Origin: Citrobacter rodentium NBRC 105723 = DSM 16636
GTDB lineage: Bacteria > Pseudomonadota > Gammaproteobacteria > Enterobacterales > Enterobacteriaceae
Direction of reading: 5' to 3'
NCBI RefSeq assembly: GCF_021278985.1
Contig: NZ_CP082833.1
Location: 4,588,001-4,652,000 of the forward strand
Length of the DNA: 64,000 nt
Below, one piece after another: positions 25,292-33,997 of the stretch. Numbering within the stretch: position 1 is the first letter of the stretch; every line of letters begins with the position of its first letter. Position numbers and translations under genes: made by a program. The notes under the pieces are model-generated. The model made no database searches. It saw only the letters and a program-made list of their open reading frames with translations, and was not told the origin of the DNA.

Positions 25292-26475
25292 TGAACGGAT
25301 TCGACAAAGTAGGCAGCGGACTGCGCTGGCTGCGACGACACTTTTTCGGCATGGGACAGAGCGTTATCTGGCTATGCGTACTGCTGCTGGGGCTGTTCTG
25401 GCTGTGGGCCTGCATGTTTCGTCTCGACGAGGTCACCACCGGCACCGGTAAAATTATCCCCAGCGCCCGCGAGCAGCTGATTCAGTCGCTGGAAGGCGGG
25501 ATCCTCACCGAAATGAAGGTACAGGAAGGCGATATCGTGCAGGCAGGCCAGGTGCTGGCGCGGCTCGATCCGACCATCGCGGGCGCGGGAGTGGATGAGG
25601 CGCAAGGGAAGCTGCGCGCGGCGCTGGCGATGTTCTCCCGCCTACACGCCGAAGTGGATGGCACGCCGCTAATGTTTCCACCGGAGCTGAAGGGATTTCC
25701 TCAGCTGCTGGAGGATGAAACGTCGCTGTACCATTCACGGCAGAATAACCTGAAGGCGTCGCTGAGCGGCCTGCAGGACGGGCTGGCGCTGGTCAATAAA
25801 GAGCTGCGCCTGACGGCGTCGCTGGTCGCTAAAGGGGCGGCGAGCGATGTGGAAGTACTGCGTCTGCGGCGCCAGGCCAACGATCTGCAGTCGAAGATTG
25901 ACGACACCCGCAACCAGTATATCGTCAAGGCGCGCGAGGAGCTGGCGAAGGCCGCCGCCGAGGTGGAAGAACAGAAGTCGGTGATCCGCGGTCGCGCCGA
26001 CTCGCTTAAGCGCACCACGCTGTACGCGCCGGTGAAGGGGATCGTCAAAAATATTGAGGTCAACACCATCGGCGGCGTCGTACAGCCGCGCGGCAACGTG
26101 ATGGAGATCGTGCCGATCGACGATCGCCTGCTGGTGGAGGTGGAGATTTCGCCGCGCGACGTGGCCTTTATTACGCCGGGTCAGAGAGCGAAGGTGAAGC
26201 TTACCGCCTATGACTACCACATCTACGGCGGACTGGAAGGCAAAGTGGTCTTTATCTCGCCGGATACGATTCAGGATGAGGTGCACCGCGATCGGTACTA
26301 TTACCGGGTCTATGTCAGAACCGAAAAGGACTATCTGACCAATCAGCTGGGCAAACAGTTCCCGCTCTATCCGGGCATGATCGCCACCGCCGACATCCAC
26401 ACCGGCAGTAAAACCATCATGGAATATTTAATCAAACCGCTGAACCGCGCCCGCGAGGCGCTGCGCGAGCGGTAA
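25291..26475 (+). CDS. Type I secretion membrane fusion protein (HlyD/LapC type)
   Basis: 394 residues. Short cytoplasmic N-terminus, one membrane helix at about 24-44 (SVIWLCVLLLGLFWLWACMF), a biotinyl-lipoyl half (LEGGILTEMKVQEGDIVQAG), a periplasmic coiled coil (about 140-230), and the HlyD C-terminal barrel with LYAPVKGIVKNIEVNTIGGV and PLYPGMIATADIHTG. It links the ABC exporter to the outer-membrane channel. ATG 25291 overlaps the stop of the ABC gene; a GTG three bases earlier is less likely. The operon ends in a bidirectional terminator. Confidence 0.93.
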   Translation: MNGFDKVGSGLRWLRRHFFGMGQSVIWLCVLLLGLFWLWACMFRLDEVTTGTGKIIPSAREQLIQSLEGGILTEMKVQEGDIVQAGQVLARLDPTIAGAGVDEAQGKLRAALAMFSRLHAEVDGTPLMFPPELKGFPQLLEDETSLYHSRQNNLKASLSGLQDGLALVNKELRLTASLVAKGAASDVEVLRLRRQANDLQSKIDDTRNQYIVKAREELAKAAAEVEEQKSVIRGRADSLKRTTLYAPVKGIVKNIEVNTIGGVVQPRGNVMEIVPIDDRLLVEVEISPRDVAFITPGQRAKVKLTAYDYHIYGGLEGKVVFISPDTIQDEVHRDRYYYRVYVRTEKDYLTNQLGKQFPLYPGMIATADIHTGSKTIMEYLIKPLNRAREALRER

Positions 26476-26502
26476 TCCACCAGCCTTCAGGCAGACGAAA
26501 AA

Positions 26503-26523
26503 AACCGGGCTTCACGCCCGGTT
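26503..26523. terminator. Bidirectional terminator between secretion operon and clpA
   Basis: AACCGGGC / GCCCGGTT stem with TTCAC loop, preceded by a run of A and followed by TTATTCATT, so it can serve both convergent transcripts. Confidence 0.8.
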
Positions 26524-26543
26524 ATTCATTATGCAAAAGAGAA

Positions 26544-28820
26544 TTAATGCGCCGCTTCCGGCTTGTGCTTCTGCGCACTCTGGAAGCCATAGGTCAGCGC
26601 ATTTTTCTCTTTATCCAGCGCGACGGTCACCTGTCCGCCATCGACAAGCGAACCGAACAGCAGTTCGTTAGCCAGCGGTTTCTTCAGGTTATCCTGAATC
26701 ACGCGGGCCATTGGGCGTGCGCCCATCGCCCGGTCGTAGCCCTTCTCAGCCAGCCAGTTACGCGCTTCCTGACTGACTTCCAGAGAAACGCCCTTCTGAT
26801 CCAGCTGAACCTGCAGCTCGACGATGAACTTATCGACAACCTGATGGATCACCTCGGTAGAGAGGTGCTCGAACCAGATAATGTTGTCGAGACGGTTACG
26901 GAACTCCGGCGTAAACACCTTCTTGATTTCACCCATCGCGTCGGTGCTGTTGTCCTGATGAATCAGGCCAATTGATTTACGCTCGGTTTCACGCACGCCG
27001 GCGTTAGTGGTCATCACCAGCACCACGTTGCGGAAATCGGCCTTGCGCCCGTTATTATCGGTCAGCGTCCCGTTGTCCATGACCTGCAGCAGCAGGTTAA
27101 AGACGTCCGGGTGCGCCTTTTCAATCTCGTCAAGCAGCAGCACCGCGTGAGGATGCTTAATCACCGCATCCGTCAGCAGACCGCCCTGATCGAAGCCCAC
27201 GTAGCCCGGAGGCGCACCAATCAGGCGGCTCACGGTATGGCGCTCCATATACTCGGACATATCAAAGCGCAGCAGTTCAATACCCAGCGCTTTCGAAAGC
27301 TGCACCGTCACCTCGGTTTTCCCGACCCCGGTTGGACCGGCGAACAGGAACGACCCGACCGGCTTATGCTCGTGCCCCAGCCCCGCGCGGCTCATCTTGA
27401 TGGCTTCGGTCAGCGCCTCAATGGCGTTATCCTGACCAAAGACCAGCATTTTCAGCCGATCGCCGAGGTTTTTCAGCGTATCGCGATCGCTCTGCGACAC
27501 GCTTTTCTCCGGGATCCGCGCGATCCGCGCCACCACCGATTCGATATCCGCCACGTTGACGGTTTTCTTACGCTTGCTGACCGGCATCAGCCGCGCACGC
27601 GCGCCGGCTTCGTCGATCACGTCGATCGCTTTATCCGGCAGGTGACGGTCGTTAATGTATTTCACCGCCAGCTCCACCGCCGCACGAACCGCTTTCGCCG
27701 TGTAGCGAACGTCGTGATGCGCTTCATACTTCGGCTTCAGGCCGTTGATGATCTGCACGGTTTCATCCACCGACGGTTCCGTAATATCGATTTTCTGGAA
27801 GCGGCGCGCCAGCGCGCGGTCTTTTTCGAAAATATTACTGAACTCCTGATAGGTAGTGGAGCCAATCACGCGGATCTTGCCGCTGGAGAGCAGCGGTTTA
27901 ATCAGATTCGCCGCATCCACCTGGCCGCCCGATGCCGCGCCGGCGCCAATAATAGTGTGGATCTCATCAATGAACAGGATGCTGTTGGTATCCTGCTCCA
28001 GCTGTTTCAGCAGCGCTTTAAACCGTTTTTCGAAGTCGCCGCGGTATTTGGTGCCCGCCAGCAGCGAACCAATATCCAGCGAGTAGATAGTGCAGTCGGC
28101 CATCACCTCCGGCACGTCGCCCTGGACGATGCGCCAGGCCAGCCCTTCGGCAATCGCCGTTTTACCGACGCCGGATTCCCCCACCAGCAGCGGGTTATTT
28201 TTACGCCGACGGCACAGCACCTGAATGGCGCGCTCAAGCTCTTTTTCCCGGCCAATCAGCGGGTCGATGCCGCCAACGCGGGCAAGCTGGTTCAGGTTAG
28301 TGGTGAAGTTCTCCATACGTTCCTCCCCGCCAGCTTGTTCTTCGTTGCCCGGCTGATTGCCCGGATCGGAAGCGTGACCCGGCTCATCTTTGCGCGTGCC
28401 GTGAGAGATAAAGTTGACCACATCAAGACGGCTGACCTCATGCTTACGCAGCAGATAGGCCGCCTGAGACTCCTGTTCGCTAAAGATAGCGACCAGCACA
28501 TTAGCGCCAGTCACCTCACTGCGTCCGGAAGACTGTACGTGGAAAACCGCGCGTTGCAGAACGCGCTGAAAGCTCAGCGTCGGCTGCGTGTCGCGTTCTT
28601 CTTCACTGGCAGGCAGAACGGGTGTGGTTTGTTCAATGAAGGCTTCGAGTTCCTGACGGAGCGCCACAAGGTCCACGGAACACGCTTCCAGCGCTTCGCG
28701 GGCCGAGGGGTTACTGAGCAGCGCCAGTAACAAGTGCTCGACGGTCATAAACTCATGACGGTGCTCGCGCGCTCTGGCGAAAGCCATGTTTAAACTGAGT
28801 TCCAGTTCTTGATTGAGCAT
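26544..28820 (-). CDS. clpA: ATP-dependent Clp protease ATPase subunit ClpA
   Basis: 758 residues, identical in length to E. coli ClpA. N-terminal double repeat domain (1-145), first AAA+ module with GESGVGKT (about 214) and second with GPTGVGKTE (about 495), and the ClpP-docking loop SIGLIHQD (about 616). ClpA unfolds substrates, including N-degron proteins delivered by ClpS, and feeds them into ClpP. ATG 28820 has a perfect GGAGGTG site; five extra upstream codons are not used. It lies downstream of clpS and ends convergent to the secretion operon; in E. coli K-12 serW and infA occupy that side. Confidence 0.98.
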   Translation of the reverse strand: MLNQELELSLNMAFARAREHRHEFMTVEHLLLALLSNPSAREALEACSVDLVALRQELEAFIEQTTPVLPASEEERDTQPTLSFQRVLQRAVFHVQSSGRSEVTGANVLVAIFSEQESQAAYLLRKHEVSRLDVVNFISHGTRKDEPGHASDPGNQPGNEEQAGGEERMENFTTNLNQLARVGGIDPLIGREKELERAIQVLCRRRKNNPLLVGESGVGKTAIAEGLAWRIVQGDVPEVMADCTIYSLDIGSLLAGTKYRGDFEKRFKALLKQLEQDTNSILFIDEIHTIIGAGAASGGQVDAANLIKPLLSSGKIRVIGSTTYQEFSNIFEKDRALARRFQKIDITEPSVDETVQIINGLKPKYEAHHDVRYTAKAVRAAVELAVKYINDRHLPDKAIDVIDEAGARARLMPVSKRKKTVNVADIESVVARIARIPEKSVSQSDRDTLKNLGDRLKMLVFGQDNAIEALTEAIKMSRAGLGHEHKPVGSFLFAGPTGVGKTEVTVQLSKALGIELLRFDMSEYMERHTVSRLIGAPPGYVGFDQGGLLTDAVIKHPHAVLLLDEIEKAHPDVFNLLLQVMDNGTLTDNNGRKADFRNVVLVMTTNAGVRETERKSIGLIHQDNSTDAMGEIKKVFTPEFRNRLDNIIWFEHLSTEVIHQVVDKFIVELQVQLDQKGVSLEVSQEARNWLAEKGYDRAMGARPMARVIQDNLKKPLANELLFGSLVDGGQVTVALDKEKNALTYGFQSAQKHKPEAAH

Positions 28821-28850
28821 AGGCACCTCCCCCAATTTTTATGCCTGCAT

Positions 28851-29171
28851 TCAGGCTTTTTCCAGCGTACACAGCAACGGATGCTCGTTCTCCCTCGCAT
28901 ACTTGTTCACCATCGCCACCTTGGTCTCCGCGACCTCTGCGGTAAAGATGCCGCAGATGGCTTTACCCTGATAGTGAACCGCAAGCATCAGTTGCGTTGC
29001 ACGTTCTACATCATAAGAAAAGAATTTCTGTAACACGTCAATAACAAACTCCATCGGAGTGTAATCATCATTGACTAATATCACTTTATACATAGATGGC
29101 GGTTTTAGCGCGTCGCGCACTTTATCTGCCGCCAGCTGGTCAAAATCCAGCCAGTCGTTCGTCTTACCCAT
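28851..29171 (-). CDS. clpS: ATP-dependent Clp protease adaptor ClpS
   Basis: 106 residues, the E. coli length. Family core MYKVILVNDDYTPMEFVIDV, then LQKFFSYDVERATQLMLAVH, and YARENEHPLLCTLEKA; the Asp/Asn and Met of the N-degron pocket are present. It binds N-end rule substrates and hands them to ClpA. It lies 30 bases upstream of clpA on the same strand and diverges from cspD. Confidence 0.98.
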   Translation of the reverse strand: MGKTNDWLDFDQLAADKVRDALKPPSMYKVILVNDDYTPMEFVIDVLQKFFSYDVERATQLMLAVHYQGKAICGIFTAEVAETKVAMVNKYARENEHPLLCTLEKA

Positions 29172-29492
29172 TGTCAGTCGTCATCTTCGGTTACGGTTAC
29201 CGGCAGTCTGCGCTGCCGCTGACGGGAGCAGATTTGCATATTCAATCTACCTCAATTAACAGATAACTATCATCTATCACTGGCATCCGCGACATCTGTC
29301 ACATTACGGCAAATAGCGTTAACTGCTTCAAATTTTTGATTCATTTTTACCCGCTCCCCCCCGTCAAACGCTTGACGCCTTGCCTGATTTCTCTAAATTG
29401 TAGTTTTGAGAGTTGGCGAGGTTTTATACAGCTCCCACTCCACCACCGGTTCATTCCATCTTACTTATAAGATTCACGAAGGATGTCGAAGC
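29172..29492. other. clpS-cspD divergent intergenic region
   Basis: 321 bases without a gene. AT-rich near the cspD side, with a C-run (CTCCCCCCCG) and TATACA 5' of the cspD leader as a possible -10 element. The 66 bases before the cspD ATG may be untranslated leader. No convincing RNA gene or operator recognised. Confidence 0.5.
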
Positions 29493-29714
29493 ATGGAAAC
29501 GGGTACTGTTAAGTGGTTCAACAATGCAAAAGGGTTTGGATTCATCTGCCCTGAAGGCGGCGGCGAAGATATCTTCGCTCACTATTCCACCATTCAGATG
29601 GATGGTTACAGAACGCTAAAAGCCGGACAACCTGTCCAGTTCGATGTGCACCAGGGGCCAAAAGGCAATCATGCCAGCGTCATCGTGCCCATCGAGGCAG
29701 AAGCTGTTGCATAG
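29493..29714 (+). CDS. cspD: Cold-shock-like protein CspD
   Basis: 73 residues. Single cold-shock domain with RNP1 KGFGFICP and RNP2 DIFAHYS; the start METGTVKWFNNAKGFGFICP is standard. In E. coli CspD is induced in stationary phase and starvation, not by cold, and inhibits DNA replication by binding single-stranded DNA. The ATG is preceded by GAAGGATG at suitable distance. An intrinsic terminator follows. Confidence 0.96.
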   Translation: METGTVKWFNNAKGFGFICPEGGGEDIFAHYSTIQMDGYRTLKAGQPVQFDVHQGPKGNHASVIVPIEAEAVA

Positions 29715-29746
29715 CTCTACTGTCTCATTGTGTACATCCCGCAGAC

Positions 29747-29778
29747 AAAATGCCAGCCCGATCGGCTGGCATTTTTAT
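29747..29778 (+). terminator. cspD terminator
   Basis: AAAATGCCAGCC / GGCTGGCATTTT stem with CGAT loop and a T-rich tail; strong intrinsic terminator, possibly also working for the opposite strand. Confidence 0.88.
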
Positions 29779-29800
29779 TTTCTGTTTTACCTCCGGCAAT

Positions 29801-29828
29801 GCCGGACAGCGGCTTCGCCTTATCCGGC
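29801..29828. repeat. REP element
   Basis: GCCGGACAGCGGC followed by CTTATCCGGC forms the imperfect palindrome typical of enterobacterial REP sequences, placed between cspD and the macB end. Confidence 0.75.
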
Positions 29829-29839
29829 CTGCGCGCGCC

Positions 29840-31786
29840 TTATTCCCGCGCCAGCGCGTCGACCGGGTCCAGCCGCGCCGCGTTACGCGCCGGCAGCCAG
29901 CCGAACAGAATCCCGGTAAAGGTCGAGCACAGGAACGCCGTCAGCAGCGCCATCGGCGAGAAGCCAATCTCCCAGCCCGGCAGAAATAGTTGCAGGGTAA
30001 AGGCAATCAGCATCGACAGGCCAATACCCAGCGCCCCGCCCACCAGACAAACCAGCACCGCTTCAATCAGAAACTGTTGCAGCACATCGCTGGCCCGCGC
30101 GCCGACCGCCATGCGGATGCCGATCTCCCGCGTCCGCTCGGTCACCGACACCAGCATAATATTCATAACGCCAATCCCGCCGACTACCAGCGAAATCACC
30201 GCCACCAGCGTCAGGAACAGCTGAAGAGTACGTGTGGTCTTTTCTGCCGTTTTCAAGACCTCGTCCATATTCCAGGTAAAGAAATCCTTTTTGCCGTGCC
30301 GCAGGGTTAACAGGCGGGTAAGCTGCTGCTCCGCCTGGGCGCTGTCAAAGCCGTCCTTCACCCGCACGGTGATCGAATTCAGCCAGGACTGTCCCATGAT
30401 GCGCCCCGACATGGTGCTGTAAGGCAGCCAGACGCGGAGAATTTTGCTGCTGCCGAACATCGACTGCTTCTCTTCCGTCACGCCAATCACCGTCGCGGGC
30501 ATATTGCCGACCAGGATCACCTCGCCTGTCACGCTGGCCTTATGCGGAAACAGCTGACGCCGGGCATTGCTGTCGAGCACCACCACCTGCGCGCGTCCGT
30601 TAAGCTGCTCGCGGTTGAAGGTGTTCCCTTCGCGGAAGGTCATGCCGTAGACGTTAAAATAGTCGCCGTTCACGCCGTTGGCGCTGGCCGCCACATCGAT
30701 ATTGCCGTAACGCAGGCGCAGGTTCTGCGAGACGGCGGGCGTCGCCGACGTTACCCACGGCTGTTTCTGGATAGCGATGAGATCGTCATACTTCAGCGCC
30801 TGCTGATACTGCGGATCGTCATCGCCATAATCTTTGCCGGGATAGATATCAATGGTGTTAGTGCCGATGGCGCGAATATCGGCCAGCACCAGCTGTTTCG
30901 CCGCATCGCCCACCACCACAATCGACACCACCGACGCGATGCCGATAATGATCCCGAGCATGGTCAGCAGGGTGCGCATCTTATTCGCCGCCATTGCCAG
31001 CCAGGCCATGGTCAGCGCCTCGCGAAAACCGCTGACGAACTGGCTCCAGCCGGACGCCGTTGTCACCGTCGGCTCCTGAATGCCTTTCCCCTGCGGGACC
31101 GGCCGCGACGGCGGATTACGCACGATCTCGCCGTCATGAATTTCGATCACCCGCTCAGCCTGTGCGGCAACCTGCGGATCGTGGGTGACGATAATCACCG
31201 TATGACCGCGATCGCGCAGCTGGTGCAGGATCGCCATCACCTCTTCGCCGGATCGGCTGTCGAGCGCGCCGGTCGGCTCATCGGCTAAGATCACCTGTCC
31301 GCCGTTCATCAGCGCGCGGGCGATACTGACGCGCTGCTGCTGGCCGCCGGAAAGCTGCGAGGGGTGATACTCCACGCGCTCTCCCAGCCCCAGACGCTGG
31401 AGCAGCGCCTGCGCCCGCGCCAGCCGCTGTTTACGCTCGACGCCAGCATATACCGCCGGCACCTCGACGTTCTGCGCCGCGCTCAGGTGCGACAACAGAT
31501 GATAGCGCTGGAAGATAAAGCCAAAATGTTCCCGGCGCAGCTGCGCCAGCGCATCGCGGTCGAGCGTTGAGACATCGCGCCCCGCCACCCGGTAGGTGCC
31601 GCTGGTGGGTTTATCGAGACAGCCGAGAATATTCATCAGCGTCGATTTACCGGAACCGGAAGCGCCGACAATCGCCACCATCTCCCCGGCGTTAATTTGC
31701 AGGTTGATGCCTTTGAGCACCTCGACCTGCTCCTCTCCGGAGGGATAGCTGCGGCGGATATTACTCAGATCAAGCAGCGCCGTCAT
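29840..31786 (-). CDS. macB: Macrolide export ABC transporter MacB
   Basis: 648 residues, equal to E. coli MacB. N-terminal ATPase with Walker A GASGSGKST, signature LSGGQQQRVSIARAL and Walker B VILADEPTGALD. First membrane helix near 273, then a large periplasmic domain, and three helices in the C-terminal 130 residues. With MacA and TolC it expels macrolides, and in relatives also enterotoxin and protoporphyrin. The ATG overlaps the macA stop by 4 bases, so the two are one operon. Confidence 0.97.
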   Translation of the reverse strand: MTALLDLSNIRRSYPSGEEQVEVLKGINLQINAGEMVAIVGASGSGKSTLMNILGCLDKPTSGTYRVAGRDVSTLDRDALAQLRREHFGFIFQRYHLLSHLSAAQNVEVPAVYAGVERKQRLARAQALLQRLGLGERVEYHPSQLSGGQQQRVSIARALMNGGQVILADEPTGALDSRSGEEVMAILHQLRDRGHTVIIVTHDPQVAAQAERVIEIHDGEIVRNPPSRPVPQGKGIQEPTVTTASGWSQFVSGFREALTMAWLAMAANKMRTLLTMLGIIIGIASVVSIVVVGDAAKQLVLADIRAIGTNTIDIYPGKDYGDDDPQYQQALKYDDLIAIQKQPWVTSATPAVSQNLRLRYGNIDVAASANGVNGDYFNVYGMTFREGNTFNREQLNGRAQVVVLDSNARRQLFPHKASVTGEVILVGNMPATVIGVTEEKQSMFGSSKILRVWLPYSTMSGRIMGQSWLNSITVRVKDGFDSAQAEQQLTRLLTLRHGKKDFFTWNMDEVLKTAEKTTRTLQLFLTLVAVISLVVGGIGVMNIMLVSVTERTREIGIRMAVGARASDVLQQFLIEAVLVCLVGGALGIGLSMLIAFTLQLFLPGWEIGFSPMALLTAFLCSTFTGILFGWLPARNAARLDPVDALARE

Positions 31787-32901
31787 TGCGCCGCTCCCGG
31801 TTTACCTTCGCCGATAACCACTTCATCGCCCGCTTCCAGTCCTTTAACAATCTCGACGTCGGTGTCATTACGCGCGCCGATGGCGACTTCGCGCTCGCGG
31901 GTTTCGCCGTTACGCAGCAGGGTCACTTTATAGCGGTTATCGCCGACCGGATCGCCCAGCGCGGAAAGCGGAATGGTCAGGACGTTTTTCACGTCGGTCA
32001 ACTGGATATGCACCTGGGCGGTCATATCCAGCCGCAGAATGCCCTTCGGGTTCGGCACTTCAAAACGGGCGTAATAGAAAATGGCGTCGTTCACTTTTTC
32101 CGGCGTTGGCAGCACATCTTTCAGTACCCCTTCATAGCGGGTCTGCGGGTCGCCCAGCACGGTAAACCACGCCTTCAGCCCCGGCTTAAGATAGATTACG
32201 TCAGCTTCCGAAACCTGCGCTTTCACCAGCATGGTGCTCATGTCCGCCAGGGTCAGAATATTCGGTGCCTGCTGCGCCGCAATCACCGTCTGCCCTTGCA
32301 GAGTGGTGATTTGCGTCACTTCGCCAGCCATCGGCGCGACGATGCGGGTGTAGTCGAGGTTGGTACGGGCGGTATCCAGTGAGGCCTGATTGCGCTTGAT
32401 CTGCGCATCAATGGTGCCGATTTGCGCCTGTTTTACCGCCATCTCCGTCGCGGCGGTATCCAGATCCTGGCGCGAAACGGCCTGGGTTTTCGCCAGCTGC
32501 TGCTGGCGGCCATATGTGACCCGTGCCAGCTTCAGCTCGGCTTCGGCCTGCTGGCGCTGGGCCCGCAGTTCCATCAGCGTCGCTTCCACCTCTTTGATCT
32601 GGTTTTCCGCCTGTTCCGGGTCGATGACGCCAAGCAGCTGGTCTTTCTTCACTTTATCGCCAATCGCCACCGACAGCGTTTTCAGCTGTCCGCTCACCTG
32701 GGCGCCGACGTCAACCTTACGCAGCGCATCCAGTTTACCGGTGGCGAGTACGCTCTGTTGCAGATCGCCCGGTCGCACAATCAGCGTCTGGTAATTAGGC
32801 AGCGGCGCGTTCAGCGTCCGCCAGAGGGCAACGCCCCCCAGGATAAGAATGAATATAACCAGCAGATAGCGCTTTTTAATTTTATTTCCCTTGATACCCA
32901 T
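31783..32901 (-). CDS. macA: Macrolide efflux adaptor MacA
   Basis: 372 residues from ATG 32901; an ATG 36 bases upstream would give an atypical tail. Membrane anchor about residues 9-28 (YLLVIFILILGGVALW), lipoyl halves, a long coiled hairpin (ENQIKEVEATLMELRAQRQQ) and beta-barrel (PILRLDM-type region). It is almost identical to E. coli MacA in order. It bridges MacB and TolC and stimulates MacB ATPase. Confidence 0.97.
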   Translation of the reverse strand: MGIKGNKIKKRYLLVIFILILGGVALWRTLNAPLPNYQTLIVRPGDLQQSVLATGKLDALRKVDVGAQVSGQLKTLSVAIGDKVKKDQLLGVIDPEQAENQIKEVEATLMELRAQRQQAEAELKLARVTYGRQQQLAKTQAVSRQDLDTAATEMAVKQAQIGTIDAQIKRNQASLDTARTNLDYTRIVAPMAGEVTQITTLQGQTVIAAQQAPNILTLADMSTMLVKAQVSEADVIYLKPGLKAWFTVLGDPQTRYEGVLKDVLPTPEKVNDAIFYYARFEVPNPKGILRLDMTAQVHIQLTDVKNVLTIPLSALGDPVGDNRYKVTLLRNGETREREVAIGARNDTDVEIVKGLEAGDEVVIGEGKPGAAQ

Positions 32902-33046
32902 ATTAATCCTGATGATAGATTTCCAGCCGACATTCAACCTTAACTAAACAAATCGTAAACGCAAAGACGCGCGCGGCGGACATTGACGATTGGTTAAGAT
33001 TTGGCATGTTTCAATTTTCGCAAACATCGCGTTGCGGATTTCGATC

Positions 33047-33997
33047 ATGACACAGATTACTGATAATACCTGGTACACGTCTGACGTTGGCTCCCCTTTA
33101 CAATTATTTATGCGTCTGGCGCGCGGCCAGCTACTGCTGGGTAAATTCTGGCGCAAGGCCAGCTTCCGGCGGAAGTTTTTACTTCGTTCACTATTAATGC
33201 CGCGGGCAACCAGCCAGCTTCTTGGTAATCTGACCCAATGGCCGGAGCTGGATACGCTCCTGACGCGCCAGCCGCGCCTGCCAATTCGTCTGCATCGTCC
33301 CTATATGGCGGTGAATATCAAACGCGACACCGCCTTAAACGCGCTCTGTACGCATTATGAAACGATGCGTAATCTGTTAAGCCGGGAACAGCAGGCGAGT
33401 TATTTAAGCCATTACGGCCTTAACCTTGCGCAAATGACGGCGAAAAACGATACGCCGTTCCAGCTGGATTTAGTCAGCCTGGTTTCTCTGGATAAAGAGG
33501 GAGAGAGCACGGTCGTTATTCGCGATGAGCAGAAACGTATTCTGGCGGAAATAACCTTCACCTTCTGCCATTTACACGGCAAGCGCACGCTGTTTATCGG
33601 TGGTTTACAAGGCGCGGCGAATGATGTTGCGCATGAGGTTATACAGCAGGCGACAAAAAACTGTTATGGACTCTTTCCGAAAAGGATTGTGATGGAAGCG
33701 CTGTGCCAGTTTGCCCGGGTGGCGCAGGCGGAACAGATCCTGGCGGTCAGCAACGCGGTACACGTTTATCGCTGCTGGCGCTATATGGACAAAAAAACGC
33801 AGATGCATGCCGACTACGATGCATTCTGGGCGTCGCTGGGCGGCGAAAAGACCGACGGCGATTACTTCTCCCTGCCGTTATCCATTGCGCGAAAAAGCGA
33901 AGCGGAGATCGCCAGCAAGAAGCGCGCAGAGTACCGCCGCCGCTACGCGCTGCTCGACAGCGTGGTGGAACAGGTCGCGCAGCAGTTTACAAATTAA
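33047..33997 (+). CDS. ybjX: DUF535 / VirK family protein YbjX
   Basis: 316 residues from ATG 33047. Member of DUF535, related to VirK and YbjX; characteristic segments are LHRPYMAVNIKRDTALNALC, ISLD-type SLVSLDKEGESTVVIRDEQK and the final AEIASKKRAEYRRRYALLD. The biochemical role is not known; relatives affect envelope stress and peptide resistance, and in Salmonella/E. coli are PhoP-linked. It diverges from macA and its 3' end overlaps ybjD by 4 bases tail to tail. Confidence 0.9.
   Translation: MTQITDNTWYTSDVGSPLQLFMRLARGQLLLGKFWRKASFRRKFLLRSLLMPRATSQLLGNLTQWPELDTLLTRQPRLPIRLHRPYMAVNIKRDTALNALCTHYETMRNLLSREQQASYLSHYGLNLAQMTAKNDTPFQLDLVSLVSLDKEGESTVVIRDEQKRILAEITFTFCHLHGKRTLFIGGLQGAANDVAHEVIQQATKNCYGLFPKRIVMEALCQFARVAQAEQILAVSNAVHVYRCWRYMDKKTQMHADYDAFWASLGGEKTDGDYFSLPLSIARKSEAEIASKKRAEYRRRYALLDSVVEQVAQQFTN

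Noticed and set aside
27111..28730. 539-codon open frame on the plus strand opposite clpA
   Set aside because: Shadow of a GC-rich conserved gene: no ribosome site, composition His/Arg-rich, and the minus strand encodes full-length ClpA.
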